Assembly (NCBI GenBank): GCA_033239525.1
Contig: BSYO01000014.1
Coordinates: 4,196,536-4,260,535 of the forward strand
Reading direction: 5' to 3'
From: Nepenthes gracilis
Taxonomy: Eukaryota > Streptophyta > Magnoliopsida > Caryophyllales > Nepenthaceae
DNA: 64,000 nucleotides
How positions within the stretch are numbered: the first letter of the stretch is position 1; every line of letters begins with the position of its first letter. The position numbers and the translations under genes were made by a program. A model generated the notes under the pieces. The model was not told where the DNA came from and did no database searches. It worked only from the letters and a program-made list of their open reading frames with translations. This document shows positions 12,316 to 24,775 of this stretch, piece after piece.

Positions 12316-13682
12316 CTAAAGGTAAGAAAACAGTAAGGAGTAAGATAAATACACAATAAGATACAAATATAACAATGACAACAAGTGATATATTCAAAAT
12401 AAAGTAAGGAGATGAAATAGGAGTATAATACGTGATGCATAAACATGAGACATGATTAATGTACTTTTAGAATACATTTAACTTTCATATCTTGTTTCTG
12501 ATTTCCTTTGATATAGATATTGTATTCAAATTATTGATTTCTTTTTGCCTACGGAATCATACAGAAGTAGATATGGATGGCAATAGTGGTATTGACGGAA
12601 CAGGTAATGAATTCAAATGGCAATACCGATACTGACGGAACAGATAACGAATTTAGATGGCAATACAGGTATTGACAGAATAGATAACGAATTTAGATGG
12701 CAATATTGGTACTAACGGAATAGATAATAAATTTAGATGGTAATATCGGCACTAACAGAATAGATAACGAGTTCAGATGGCAATATCGATACTGACGAAA
12801 CATATAACGAATTCAGATGGTAATATCAGTACTGACAAAATAGATAATGAATTCAGTTGGTAATACCGACACTGACGGAACAGATAACGAATTTAGATGG
12901 CAATACCGGTACTGACAAAACAGATAGTGAGTTTAGATGGTAATACTGATATTGACAGAACAGATAACGAATTCAGATAATTGATAACGAATATTGGATA
13001 ACAAATTGTAGAGCTCCAATTTCATATCTTATCTTAAGGGAGTTTTCACATTTAGTTTTTGTCTTTTAATTCTTACTCTTCGGAGGACGGTTCATAATTC
13101 TTGACAAATTACGGAATCCCCTTCTTTACTTTTCATATTTTCATATTTCTTAGATACATATACAGATAATTATATTCTTAGGCATACTAATGCACATTTT
13201 TCTTTTCTTGTGAGTTTAATTATTCACATGACCTTAAAAATATGCACAAATCGATATAAAGCTTGGAGAATTTAAAAATTTCTTATCACGATGAGTCAAA
13301 CATAATTTTAGAGTTTTCAGACAACAAATTTCTTTATAAAGATACCCCACATAATTTTTGGAACATATAAAAAAATATATATATAATATATGTGAATAAA
13401 TATCAAATAATCACATTCACAAGTTAGGGTTCCAATTTTCTAAAGTCAAATCATGTATAAACCCCAAAATAAATGGGAGAAAATGTTAGGGCATGGGGTT
13501 AGGATTTCCATATAACACAATACCGTATAGAACTTTCAAATCGAACGCAAAATCAAGAAACATGCATATTTAATATATGGGTATTACAAAATACATACTT
13601 GTACGGGTATCAGAACAAAAATATCCGAAAAAACAGAACAAAAAGTGCAACAAGCAAAAGAAAAATATATGAGTGTACTTAC
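12316..13682 (-). other. putative GT-AG intron inside LTR J
   Basis: On the minus strand GTCGAG|GTAAGTAC at 13682 is a near-perfect donor. The acceptor is GTTTTCTTACCTTTAG, ending at 12316. The interval is AT-rich and contains the 40-bp array. Confidence 0.45.
12573..12985. repeat. 40-bp minisatellite in LTR J
   Basis: About ten degenerate copies of a 40-base unit beginning ATGGCAATACCGATACTGAC and ending GATAACGAATTTAG. Copies differ mainly by transitions. The array lies wholly within the proposed LTR intron. Confidence 0.9.
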
Positions 13683-14343
13683 CTCGACCCGATCTATAAC
13701 TTCTTCAACTAGCTCTAAGTCGAAAACGGACTCGGAAGCCTCGAACTTCTCTTCCTTTCTCTTCTCCTTCACATTTTCACTCTCTCATCTCTCTCTTTCC
13801 ATGCAAAAATGGCCAAAGAAAATAAAACCCGCATTTAAATATGCGAACTAGTGCCTCGAGTGCCACTCAAGCACTGTTCGGGCGCTGTAACACTAAAAAT
13901 CGCGCCTCGGACATTGGGCCCTTTGGGCACACCCATTCTAGAATTTCCGCTTTGGGCACTCCTCGGGCATGCGTCAGGCGTGGCACTTTATTTTTTGCTC
14001 CTCGGTTGTGTCTCAGGTGCGGGTCGGGCTAGGGTTAGGCCTGTAGTGAGCTGGCTTCATGCACGAGCCGTACAGTAACCATTTCGATCATTCTAACTCA
14101 ATTTTTTACATTATTGGACTCTAATTTTGATTACATTAGTTTAATAAGTCAATATTATCTTAATTTAAAATTCAAATCTTATTTATGGATTAACTTTTCA
14201 AGGTTTATAACATCGGTTCCTGATTTTACCAATTATGAGTCTTTGGGCTTTTTAAACCAATTTCTCCCATATTCTTTGATCTCAATTCATTTATATTAAT
14301 ATAATTATTTCTAATTACCATATTTTAGAGCTGGTACCTTACA

Positions 14344-14348
14344 CCAAC
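14344..14348. repeat. target site duplication of solo LTR J (right)
   Basis: CCAAC, identical to 11893-11897. Confidence 0.9.
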
Positions 14349-14520
14349 CACTCTCAATGAATCATCATTTTCCATCTTCAAACCTTGTAGTCTTTGGTGC
14401 GTATAGGTAGGAAAAAATGACTTTCTCGATATTGTATAGAGTGCTAATCCACTAACCATCTCTCAATTCATCTCATGGCCCGTGAAACTTAGCTTCTTTG
14501 GAATGTAAAGGATTGGAGGT
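14349..14520 (-). pseudogene. minus-strand copia protease fragment (part 2)
   Basis: The minus-strand frame gives FEDGK / DDSLRVVGIHDICLRT-like sequence running into the LTR J insertion site. It corresponds to the copia stretch after the protease active site (family 'KMGN.G...V.GIGDV.L.T'). It is the upstream half of the fragment at 11401-11892. Confidence 0.55.
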
Positions 14521-15547
14521 CATTGTAAGTTGTAATTAGAGGGTTGATAATTGTTACAAAACCAATTCAAACATCAAAATAATTGCAACATTCAAATCTA
14601 TAATCAGGACTGAAATACTACACAAAATTTCATTGATGAATCTTTTACATGTAAGAGTATAGTTCGTTCCAAAAAGTTAATCAAGTTCACTCAAAGTTGA
14701 CTTCTAATGTTGTACTTGCTCCTCAAATATTTATAACATACTATGTCATCATCAGCTACTGTATAGAAATTAAAGTGATTTACTAGCCTATGGCCATGCT
14801 GTAATATTTATATATGCCCATGATACTAACCAATTCTTAAATTACTTTTCTTACTATTATAAAATGCAAAATAAATAACTAAATATTAAAACTCAAGATC
14901 TTCCACGTAAAATAATTCTATTCAATCTTTAACAAAGATTAAGCTTGTAAATATGAAAGAGGAGATAATGCAAGGTGAGTTAAATACTTAATAAATAAAT
15001 GAAGGATCATGTAATAAACATTAACATGATAAACATGATATAATGAAATCATGAGTACATGAGAAAAAGACGAATGAAAAAATAAATGAATCAAAGGTTG
15101 AGATACCCTTTCTGACAAAGTATCATATTTTGAGATCAATTTATACTCTAACCCTATAAATTAAGTCATATTTTACAATTTAGATATATAAACAGGCTGT
15201 TCATGAAACACTTCATAGACTAGGCCATTTCCCCTATTACTTCTTGGTTATGGTGGACTATATATAACATAATCTTAATGTATTGTGACATGTTATAATA
15301 TATTTATATTTTATCAATTTCTTATGATAATTTATTTTTAATAAAGTTTGTAAAACATCTCTATAAAATAATATATTTTCTAAGAAATAGAAGTAAAATA
15401 ACTTTTTTTTACAAAACTAAGGGACATGTAAAGAGGTTTTTTCAGAATATATACAAAAATAAAGCCATGTAGGAAGATATACATCCTTGTATTTCAAAAA
15501 TTTAAAAGTTTATCATAAATTTTAGCATTTTTTTATTAATATGAACA
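14521..15547. other. AT-rich stretch, probably old LTR of element M
   Basis: No coding signal. By position it should be the distal part of element M's 3' LTR, because K inserted between it and 17908-18527. The outer boundary could not be found. Confidence 0.4.
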
Positions 15548-15552
15548 ATATC
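15548..15552. repeat. target site duplication of solo LTR K (left)
   Basis: ATATC, identical to 17903-17907. Confidence 0.9.
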
Positions 15553-16216
15553 TGTCACGCTTTGAAATTTAGCAGGTCTAATTATTTATTATTTATGAAA
15601 TTAAATCCCAAAATTTTGGTATGTTAAACCAAAATATAGGACCCGACAAGTCAAACTCAAGATCTCATCCTACATTATGACAACAACTAATCTACATTAT
15701 ATATATTGAATCTAATGGTTATTATTACACAATTTAAAGGCCTATTCTTGGCCAATTTTATTATCCAAAAATAACAAAACTCATAACAAACTCAATCCAA
15801 ATAATAAAGAAATACAACCAATGCCATTTGAGTCGTAATAGATGCTGAACCTATCAGATCATGTGACGTTGTGTCAGATCTCATCTAACTCTTGCAAAGC
15901 ATTTTAACCCTTTACATATTTGAAGAGATGAAAATATAAAAACGTGAGCCGGAGGCTCAATAAGTATTGTCATAAACATGCATAAAATAGCATATGTAAA
16001 TTGGAGGGAGAGTTCATAAACGAATATCAAAACAGATGCCCGATACAAATCCCAAATCATCGATATTAGAAGCCAAATCATCATATCCGAAGTAGGAGGT
16101 CAAATTAAAAACCAAATCACCAACACACCCAAAGAAGAATCTCATCGTACCATCTCGCTGATACGAACACATAACAATTTGTGTTCTGATATCCCAACAT
16201 ATAATCGAAGGCCACA

Positions 16217-16345
16217 TCACATCCACATAATAGAAGCCACGACATACCCACATAAATAGAAGTCATGGCATACCCACATAAATAGAAGTCATGATATACC
16301 CACATAAATAGAAGATTGCGGCACACCCATATAAATAGAGGCCAA
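16217..16345. repeat. 26-bp tandem repeat in LTR K
   Basis: About five copies of a 26-base unit containing CCCACATAAATAGAAGTCAT, spaced 26 bases apart. Confidence 0.85.
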
Positions 16346-16434
16346 CAGCAAACAGAAGTCAACGATATATCCACATAAATAGAGGCAATTCAGAATCCAA
16401 ATCATAATAGTTACGTTTTAGGTCGACAGTTTTA

Positions 16435-16855
16435 GACCATCTTATATCATTGGAGTCCGTCTATATTTTAGGCCTGTAAATCTCAGCTCGACTGCATTTT
16501 AGTCCTATAACTCTCAGCCATCTCATATCATTGGCACCCGTCTACGTTTTAGGCTTGTAGATCTCGGTCTGATTGCATTTTAGGCCTACAGCTATTGGCC
16601 ATTCCATTTCATTGGCGCCTGTTTACATTTTAGTCCTATAGATCTCGGTCCAACTATATTTTAGGCTTACAACTCTAAGTCTTCCCATATCATTGGTGCT
16701 CTTCCAGATTTTAGGCCTACAGATCTCAGTCTGATTACATTTTAGACCTACAACTCTTGATCATCTCATATTATTGGCACCTGTCTACATTTTAGGCTTA
16801 TAGATCTCGGTCCAACTATATTTTAGGTTTGCAACTCTCAACCATCTTTTATCAC
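16435..16855. repeat. 81-bp tandem repeat in LTR K
   Basis: Five copies with ATCATTGG-like anchors at about 16446, 16527, 16608, 16689 and 16769, each also with ATTTTAGGC and CTCGGTC-like blocks. Confidence 0.9.
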
Positions 16856-16869
16856 ATATCGGCCAACCC

Positions 16870-17280
16870 AAGGCCTCAGACCACTAAGGTCCCACATAAA
16901 TCGATCCATTAGGTCTCAGACTACTATGGTCCCACACAAATCAATCCACTAGGTCTCGGACCACCATGGTCTCACAAAAATTAACCCACTGGGTCTTGGA
17001 TCACCACGGTCTCGTACAAATCGACCCACCGGGTCTCGAACCACCACGGTCCCATACAATCAACCCATTGGGTCTTGGACCACCACAATCCACACACAAA
17101 TTGGCCCACTGGATCTCGGACCACCATGGTCTTGCATAAATCGACCCATTGGGTCTCAAACCACCATGATCCCACATAAATCGACCCACTGGGTCTCGGA
17201 CCACCACTGTCCCACACAATCAACCCATCGCGTCTCAGACCACCAGAGTCCACACACAAACTGGCCCACCCGGGGCGTCG
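16870..17280. repeat. 40-bp minisatellite in LTR K
   Basis: About ten copies of a 39-40 base unit with GGTCTCGGACCACCA and CCCACACAAATCGACCCA blocks. A 106-codon minus-strand frame here is only the repeat being read without stops. Confidence 0.9.
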
Positions 17281-17902
17281 ATGGTTCTCATACATATCCA
17301 TAGCTCAAGGAACAACAGGATATTCAAATTTTAATAAAGCTAGAATAAAACTTCTAAATCAATCGGTAAAATTATCATGCATATTCTAAGAAAATATGGG
17401 GGCTAGCTAAAACGCATGCACGTTCCCTGAATTTCCAAATCAAAAATAAAACACATTCAACGGAGAAATAGATGAAGGATATAGTTAGAGGATATTTGTC
17501 TCGACCTTATATCAAATAGATCTGATGAATGGAGGCTCCAATCTACTCGAACGTCACTTTCTCCCTCTTCTCCCTGCCTTCCTTCTCTCTCCTCCTTCTC
17601 CTTTTTGCCGCAAAAATGGTAAAAATTTGACCCATAGCCCTTTTTCTACATGGTCCACACTCAAGCACCATTCAAGTGCTGGCCCTCTCTAATTTCAATG
17701 CTCAAACACCACTCGAACGCTGCTCGAGCTCTAACTATTCTTGAATCAGTGCTTGAGCACCACTCGAGCGTCCCTTTGGTGTGAATTTTAAAATCCAAAT
17801 TTTATCAAATTTTCACAAAAATATTCTTAATCCAATACATCAAAGAAATTCAGAATTAATAAATATATAAAAAATTCATCAAATGGGGATTTGGGTATTA
17901 CA

Positions 17903-17907
17903 ATATC
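17903..17907. repeat. target site duplication of solo LTR K (right)
   Basis: ATATC, identical to 15548-15552. Confidence 0.9.
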
Positions 17908-18527
17908 TTTTAATATTTGGCAAAACTTATGAATGAAAAATGTGTACAAGTTAAATATTAAAGAAAATATGGATCAATACTTGCATGTAACTAAAAAGTT
18001 TGAAATTCTAGATTTTACACAAACATGTGGAAAAAAATTCAAAAATTTTAGTAAAGAAATTAATAAATAGGCTTGGAATTGACTTTAAATTTAAATAATC
18101 GTTGAGGTTTTAGATATGAAATTTCTTTCATTTTCTTCTTATATATGTTTTCTCTTCTCTTTCTCTTTAGAAACTTAGAGAAATTTGCTAAAAAGTGACA
18201 AAAATACCTTATATAATAGATGATAATCATATGCTAGTTATGCATATTTCAAGTATACCACCCAAGTTAGGATTACGTATGAGTGCCGATCAGATGTGAG
18301 GATATTAAAACAATTACACACGAGGACTCATCATTCGCACATCAAATGTATATATATTGCCTCAAATACATTTATGCATGACTAATACAACAATTAGGCA
18401 CCCCAATGCTTTCCCTACTATGTTCCAATACGTTATTATATCTAACTCGAACCGGTGAATAAACTCAATAATTTACCAAATTTTTAATTCAATATTATTA
18501 TATAAATTATAGCATTTAAATATCACA
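17908..18527 (-). mobile_element. 3' LTR of old gypsy element M (proximal part)
   Basis: On the minus strand the LTR begins TGTGATATTTAAATGC at 18527, right after a purine run (GAGGAGAGAAA, 18528-18541). It continues left until solo LTR K interrupts it. It contains the CTCTTCTCTTTCTC stretch (18150-18170) typical of these LTRs. The remainder is probably 14521-15547. Confidence 0.6.
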
Positions 18528-18830
18528 TTTCTCTCCTCAATGTAAAAATTTTTTCATCAAAATTTACATACCTTAATGAAGCAATAAATAGGAGTACTTC
18601 TCCTAAATCTCATCTTCTTATTCTCATGTAGATTTGTCATAAGAATATAACTCATTGCTAAGGAAATGACTTTAGTTTTAAACATTTAATCTCATCATCT
18701 TGAACTTTAAATTAGTTCTTCGACATACATCATCATTAATCTTCAATGGTTTATGTTCAATAACGGGAGAAGGGTCATAGACAAACTCGCAAAGTATCCA
18801 TGCTTGCAAACATCGTCCTTAAGTCTACTA
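18528..18830 (-). pseudogene. decayed gypsy pol C-terminus of element M
   Basis: Shifting minus-strand frames give VCKHGYFASLSM-like, MMMYVEEL-like and SYILMTNLHENKKMRF-like sequence, each lined up with successive blocks of the Tekay tail and chromodomain (as at 1936-2179). It runs into a degenerate hairpin and the polypurine tract. Many stops; a relic. The alignment is by eye and weak in places. Confidence 0.5.
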
Positions 18831-18954
18831 AAGTAGATGGTGATACCAATATCTAAGCCACTTTTTTTTAATTCTTTTCAAAAGTTAAAGAGGCTAAAAA
18901 ATCATGATTTCAACTTTTCTTTTGATTCAAACCTTGAGACTCTTTTGATTCAAA

Positions 18955-19233
18955 TGCCGTGGCAGGTGCACGATGAGCGCAGGCTCACTGCCAGGGTCTC
19001 GGTCGAGCGCCACAGGCGAGCAGCGAGCGGGGTCTTATTTGTTTCTGGCACCTGCTGCCGTGCTCAAGCGTGCGGCAGGCACCATGCTACTGGGCAGCAT
19101 ATTAGTAAGCAGCATCCGGTTTTCCTCTCTTTCCACTTTCGAAATTCATTCTCCCATGTATATTTAGCCTTATCCTGATTATTATTATTTAAATTACTTT
19201 TAAATTATTATGTTTTGGAATCGGAATCTCACA
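18955..19233 (-). mobile_element. truncated 3' LTR of gypsy element F
   Basis: On the minus strand it begins TGTGAGATTCCGATTCC at 19233, next to the polypurine tract. It parallels 24590-24760 in F's other LTR: shared GCAGGCTCACTGCCA, TCATGTATATTTA and CCTTATCYTGATTATTATT blocks. The distal part is missing beyond about 18955. Confidence 0.65.
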
Positions 19234-19269
19234 ACTCTCCCCTACTTATAGAAATTTTGTCCTCGAAAT
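19234..19269 (-). promoter_or_regulatory. polypurine tract and 3' hairpin of element F
   Basis: The minus strand reads ATTTCGAGGACAAAAT (hairpin, 19254-19269), then CTATAAGTAGGGGAGAG. It is the counterpart of the sites in A, C and D. Confidence 0.75.
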
Positions 19270-22200
19270 TTAATGAACCTCGAATCGTATAATTCCAAGG
19301 AACCTTCCTAATGTCTCTAAATCTTTCCCAGATTAAGGTGGTTATCATATGGAATCTTAAACATCCAAATTGTCCTGAATCATTAGTACCTGATTCATTT
19401 CGTGCCCATCTAAATTCATCAAATTCGAACTCAAACCCAATTCATTAACTATTTTCCTGACTTGGTTCTAGACCTCAAACAAGCGAAATGCCTTACTTCC
19501 CTTAAGCAAAACCCTCGAGATTGAGCATTTCCTCTGAGTTTCAAATTAAACCTCAAAGTGCATAAGGGTTCATCATTCTTCCACTGGGCGCTCTGATCAA
19601 TCATTATACTCAAATCATCTGATTGCCATTTGCCACCACACTAATTCAGCTTGGCACCCAAATTCTTTCATCAAGCTTAGTTAAGATTCCAACATAAGTC
19701 TTAAGTTACACTTAGACTTCCAGGGCAAGATATGTTACATTCTCCCAATTTCATTGGCATGCCATCAAATTGATATTTCCATGAGATACATATTCCCTTT
19801 TAAACACCCAGTGTACATGGTAGTTATGATTATAACTGACTTTAAGATATCCCTATTACAAAAATAATTCTTACAAATCCTTAAATTACAGCCAAATTAG
19901 AAACTTCAGTCATAGCAATCACCCGAAAATTTTTTTTACCATCCTAGGTGATCACCTAAAAACCCCCAAACTCAAACACTTGGTAATCTTAGGATTTCGT
20001 TGGCACACCAATAAGGCAACTGATTCCATCTGAATGTGTTATCTCTAATCATGATGGGTGGGTCACCCTAATCATTTTGAAACAAAATCATAAGAACTCC
20101 TTGTTCCATGATTTCATATTTTTAATGCTTTGGATACAACTCTTTGATCAATTATGTGGCCATGATTTTTCCATCATTTTGACCTAACCTATTGCCCAAA
20201 ATTTCTCTGATCAACTTAGATAAGACTTAATATGAATCTCAAATTACAAGTAAACCTTGAATGTAAAACACTTCACATTTTATTTCTTTCATTACTATGT
20301 CCCCAAACTGATATCCTCCTAAATCCTTGAATTATCAAAAAATCAAAAACTATAATTATAACAGCCTCTAAGCAGTCAATATCAATCTTAGATTATCACT
20401 TAAACCTCAAAATCTAATTATTAGTAACTTCTAGATCTCCCTGATAACTTACAACCTTGAAGATTTCTTACTTCAAAATTGCATAACTCTAATACTTCGA
20501 ATATGGTTTTGTCTCCCAATTCTAAAATACAACATCTTATTACCCTAACACTCTTCGCCAACATTATTCGCCAGTACAAAGGTCTATTACTTTTAAAGAT
20601 ATCGTGGTTCATCCTTGAGATACTTAGGCAGGTTTATCCATTCACAACATCACATGATCATCTTTCCTTAGTGGCGCAACCATTTTCTTTCAAAAATTAT
20701 TTGACGAAAACTAAGTCCGGAAGTAATGCCCACAAATTCTTCAAACGGAAGCCTCAATTATTTTCTCTTACCTATGGTAGAGTAACGCTAATTATGGACT
20801 CTTCTTTCACTTATTCTAGAAACAATCCATCCCCAAGATGTAGAAAACATAGTCCTAAAGTTTCCTTGAATTGTGTCATTACATATGTCATTTCTTCTTT
20901 ATACTATATTTCCTTAATCCTCAAATTCACAGAATAATATATACAATTTCCTCAAGTAAGAACCTCATTGATTAATTCTAACTATGAGCAAAACAATTTC
21001 GATCGCAAGCTCCTCACCCACTTATAATGGGGTAGTATTGCAGTGCAAGATGAACATAACACTATCCTTCTTTAAGGATATGACATCCTACCATAACGTA
21101 TTAGACCCATCAGGGGTCAATCCAGACAAGGGGCCAACAATTTTTTTAAAAAATTTCTCGAAGATTACCTTCACAGATCTCATCCTTAGGAATACTAATC
21201 ATTCCTAAACCAAATGCCTTTTAGCTTTACAATCCTTAGGAAATATTTATTAGATCATTTATTAGATCTAATTAAACCTAAGAAGTCCATATACCTTCAC
21301 AATATCAATCATTTCTTCCTAAAAAGTCATCATTTCAATATCCACAAAATCATATTCAAGCCCAAATCTATTATGTCCTGAACTTACACTTTTTCTAGTT
21401 TGGTGTACAGTAACTTTTTCCTTCTAACTCAGGGTATTATTCTTAAACAAAACTAGTCACGCCTTAGGCTTCTAAAATTTTCCTGAATGAAATCGTCACA
21501 AACTTCATTCTACTTACCACAAAAGTCTTAGAGTAATTCATAATAACACTAAATTCATATGTTCCCGATGTTATACAAAGTCCTCAATATCAGAATCGAC
21601 CCTAACATACCCTCAAACTATTAATTAACAATAATAAACTAAACCTTTTTTTTAAGGAATATCCCCAAATACCGTGTCAAGGGTTGGCAGCATACTATGG
21701 TTATATTAATTTGACTGAATATATCTATAGATCCAAAATATTGCAGACCTCAATACCACTCAGATAAAATCTATGGTCCCCCAATGACAAATTGTCTTAA
21801 AGACAAAAATATAATCTTAAAGTCCCGAACAATATATATATCTAGATATAAAGGATTTCGGGGATGTTGCTTCCCATCAGGATAGACATTACCTTGATAC
21901 TAGTGTTATCACCACGAAATCTCGATCCTAGACACCGAACTTCTTTTCTATCCGACCAGAGGAAGTACAAGCTATTCCAAATCGTTCGATTAAACTACCT
22001 TTAGATAAAGCATATTCTAAAGATCCCTTCAAAATAAAATATTCATTCGTAAAGCATCTACAACATATTCTACAGTATTTCTTTATCTTGAGTCCCATAA
22101 TTGTTTTCATATTAACCACCCAAGTCAACTTCCCTTTCAATCTATTATGAGACAACATCTTGTCTCCTCCAAATATCAGATCACTACAAACACGACCAAT

Positions 22201-22876
22201 ACATTTGAAGTTTTCAGGGTCCATACCTTAACCTCAAGTCACCAATTCTACCTTATCTATTATATTTGATCATCAACTTTAACATTCCTTCTTAGCATCG
22301 TATTAGTAACGTACTAACCTAAGAATTTCAATTCAAGGCCTATCAAATTTTCACTTAAACAAATTTGACTACTTAGACCTCAATTGAGTACTATCATATT
22401 CCACACTAGCTCGCCATTGATCTAAGTTTAGCTCCTTAAGGTGCCTTCAATTTCTTCTTCTCATCTTCACGATCGACCGACACCCCGAGAAAGGCTGTTG
22501 TCTAAAAGTCATATTATTTCTTATAACCACCAACATCACAAGATTATTAACATCAAAGAATCAGGTTAGAGGGAGGGGTTAACATCCATACATTTTAAAA
22601 TTAAATCCTTAAGGCCAAAACTTAATAAAACAATTTAACCTGAATCCTCAAATCTAAATCGATCAGCCTAAGCCTACATTTGACAATATCTAGCTTAAAC
22701 ATTAAATTCCAACTGAATTCTGATCTAACATATGCAAACTAAGATATCTCGAGCTTTCCAATTTAACTTAATCGTCCCATAACTTAATCTACTTATTCGA
22801 CCAATCATAATCGTTTCCTAAGCTTCCGTATGCGATTCAAATCATTCATAAGGCAGCTCATTTTTTTTATACCAAC
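19270..22876 (-). pseudogene. interior of element F, ruined gag-pol
   Basis: About 3.6 kb between F's LTRs with no usable reading frame. A minus-strand stretch near 20990-21180 is recognisably homologous at the DNA level to 59700-59900 in element D (shared GAYCCCYGATGG and TTATGGTAGGRTGT blocks). A degenerate ELAIEIVFA-like remnant falls where D has the RNase H block ELALEVFALK. Near 22862-22876 the minus strand reads GTTGGTAT then A-rich, a worn primer site. The 152-codon plus-strand frame at 20479-20937 has no support. Confidence 0.55.
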
Positions 22877-24775
22877 TGTGATGGAACAGATTCTATTCCA
22901 TTAAGGACCTCTGTCAAATACATACTAAACAAAGTTATAAATTTAAAACATTAAATTTTGTAGAAATTTCGACAGAGTCTCTTATGAAATTAGACGAAAA
23001 TAAAAATATAGCCTATTAATTTACACCTGTACAAAGCATAATCAACATCCAAATCTCAACTTATGACTACAATACAAACACCGGATCACAAATGCCATCC
23101 ATGGCTTTAATTCAACAATTCTATCAACTATACTAGAATCCATATGAGAGATGCCTGCAAGGACCAATACAAAATCCAAAGAACAGAATAGCGGAAGCAT
23201 CTATATCCATAATATAAACCTGTGGAAGCATAAATATAGTTCTAATAGAATATAGTATATGCCACAACTATTAATACATATTTTCCTTCACAATTTAGGT
23301 ATTTACATGTAAAACTATCAGATTTTCCAATATCTTCAAGATGATTGCAATACTCCAAAACTTTCTTGCTAAGCTCTAATTATGCCTATTCGTTCGGTAT
23401 CGCCTCTATATCGTTATCTGGAAGGTAGGAAAATAAAACATTGAGCCGAAACCCAATAAGGTATAATAAAAACATGCAAATATAATGCTTTCATGCAGAT
23501 TAGTACAGATGAATAGAAATATGAAAATATTCAAGAACAGAGAGGTATATGGAAATATGAGAAAACATAAATCAATATAAACATGCTTCGGAAAACACAA
23601 CTCAATAAAACAGGTATAAAAAATCAGAAATCGGAGTCAAACTCTGTAATTTCTATAAAATTTCTTTTTATCATCAGAATGACCAAACTAGTAGACCCTA
23701 CTAGCCGAGGGGGCGAATAATCGAGAATAAATTGTGTTCACTCAACACAATTTAAGGCCAGAAATGAAAATAGTGATATCCCATCTCGTGGGATTAGTGC
23801 AAAAATGCCTCCCTAAGGTAGGTTAGAAATAGAAAACTACCATCCAGATTAACACCCTGAGGAAGGACGGATCACATATGACTCCACGGATAGAGTTATT
23901 ATTGATTACCACCATAACGTTTTAAGGCTTGTCGAAGAACCTTACCTGACCGTATATCACTCCTACATCCTAGTTTACAAAATCGAAAATATTTTTCTTC
24001 TTATTTCTTAACTTATAATTTATTGTGTAACAGAAAATCGGTCAGAATTACACAGATAATCCTTCAGACTATTCAGAAATCCACAGAAACTCAATAGCAC
24101 AATTCCATGTAAATTTTTTAGATATAAATCATAACATGAACATTACATTTTTACAAATAAGCCTTTATATGTCACAATTTATGGAATTTAAACACCCAAA
24201 TCCGACATTTTCGTCCTAGGATTTTGCATAAAGCTTTCGGATATAAATCGGATACCAAATACATGATTTTTCATGAAATCAAACCCATATATTGTCATAT
24301 ATGTAGATAAACATGAAATTTATCTGAACAATTTACAGAAACATACTTTATTTATACAGAACATGGAAAAACTTGATTTTAGAGTATAAATACAATTTTA
24401 GGGATATTGAAAAGCTATAAAAACAATAAATAAAGTCCGAAGTACTCTTACCTGAGGTCAATCTACAGTTATTTTTACCCGGATCAGATCGGAACGGATG
24501 ATTTCTCCCCCTTCTTTCTCTTTTCTCTCCTTCCTCTCTTCATGCTACTATCGTTTGAGCCTCAACTCTCTCTCCCTTCCATTTTTGATGCTTGTGCTCA
24601 AACGCGCGGTAGGCGCGCAGCGAGCAGAAGCGCGGTGAGTGCAGGCTCACTGCCAAGGCCTCGCTCAAGCGCCAACGCCTTTCTTTCCACTTTTAAAAAT
24701 CATTCTCTCATGTATATTTAACCTTATCTTGATTATTATTATTTTAATTTCTTTTATTTTTTTTAAAATCGAACA
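22877..24775 (-). mobile_element. 5' LTR of gypsy element F (1.9 kb)
   Basis: Plus-strand TGTGATGGAACAG at the left, next to the worn primer site. The right end is near AAAATCGAACA (24775), aligned with the end of F's other LTR but diverged. In minus orientation it carries an ATATTTAA-type TATA region near 24712, a GC-rich leader (24590-24660), a purine run (24505-24575), a good donor at 24451 and a classical acceptor block at 23418. Age is suggested by the clear divergence between the two F LTRs. Confidence 0.6.
23418..24451 (-). other. putative GT-AG intron inside LTR F
   Basis: The minus strand reads CTCAG|GTAAGAG at 24451. At the other end it reads GGTTTCGGCTCAATG, a T/C-rich stretch and CCTTCCAG ending at 23418. 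Length is 1034 bases. Confidence 0.5.

Larger units (their letters stand above)
11898..14343 (-). mobile_element. solo LTR J (gypsy), 2446 bp
   Basis: Plus-strand sequence from TGTGATAGAC to GGTACCTTACA, flanked on both sides by CCAAC. On the minus strand it starts TGTAAGGTACC and ends ATCACA, the usual TG...CA termini. No interior or second LTR exists, so it is a solo LTR left by recombination between two LTRs. Inside, in minus orientation, are a TATTTAAAT box (near 13830-13842), a purine-rich leader, a strong donor (13682), a 40-bp minisatellite (12573-12985) and an acceptor (12316). It interrupts a copia fragment. Confidence 0.9.
15553..17902 (-). mobile_element. solo LTR K (gypsy), 2350 bp
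   Basis: Plus-strand TGTCACGC...GGGTATTACA flanked by ATATC on both sides. On the minus strand it starts TGTAATACCCAAATCCCC, like the starts of LTRs A and C (TGTAAT...), and ends GCGTGACA. It carries three separate tandem arrays (26-, 81- and 40-bp units), a GGCTCACG block near 15950 and a purine-rich leader (minus strand) near 17560-17610. The donor-like site (near 17500, AGACAAAT) and acceptor-like site (CTCTTCAA, near 15920) both look mutated compared with the other LTRs. There is no interior. Confidence 0.9.

Noticed and set aside
12573..12985. Regularly spaced 40-bp units considered as a CRISPR array
   Set aside because: No conserved repeat/unique spacer alternation; whole units are homologous. 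It is a minisatellite in a plant LTR.
16981..17301. 106-codon minus-strand frame with repeated Trp/Gly/Asp units
   Set aside because: Read-through of the 40-bp minisatellite in solo LTR K.
20479..20937. 152-codon plus-strand frame
   Set aside because: Lies antisense in the ruined interior of element F; no motif and no start context.
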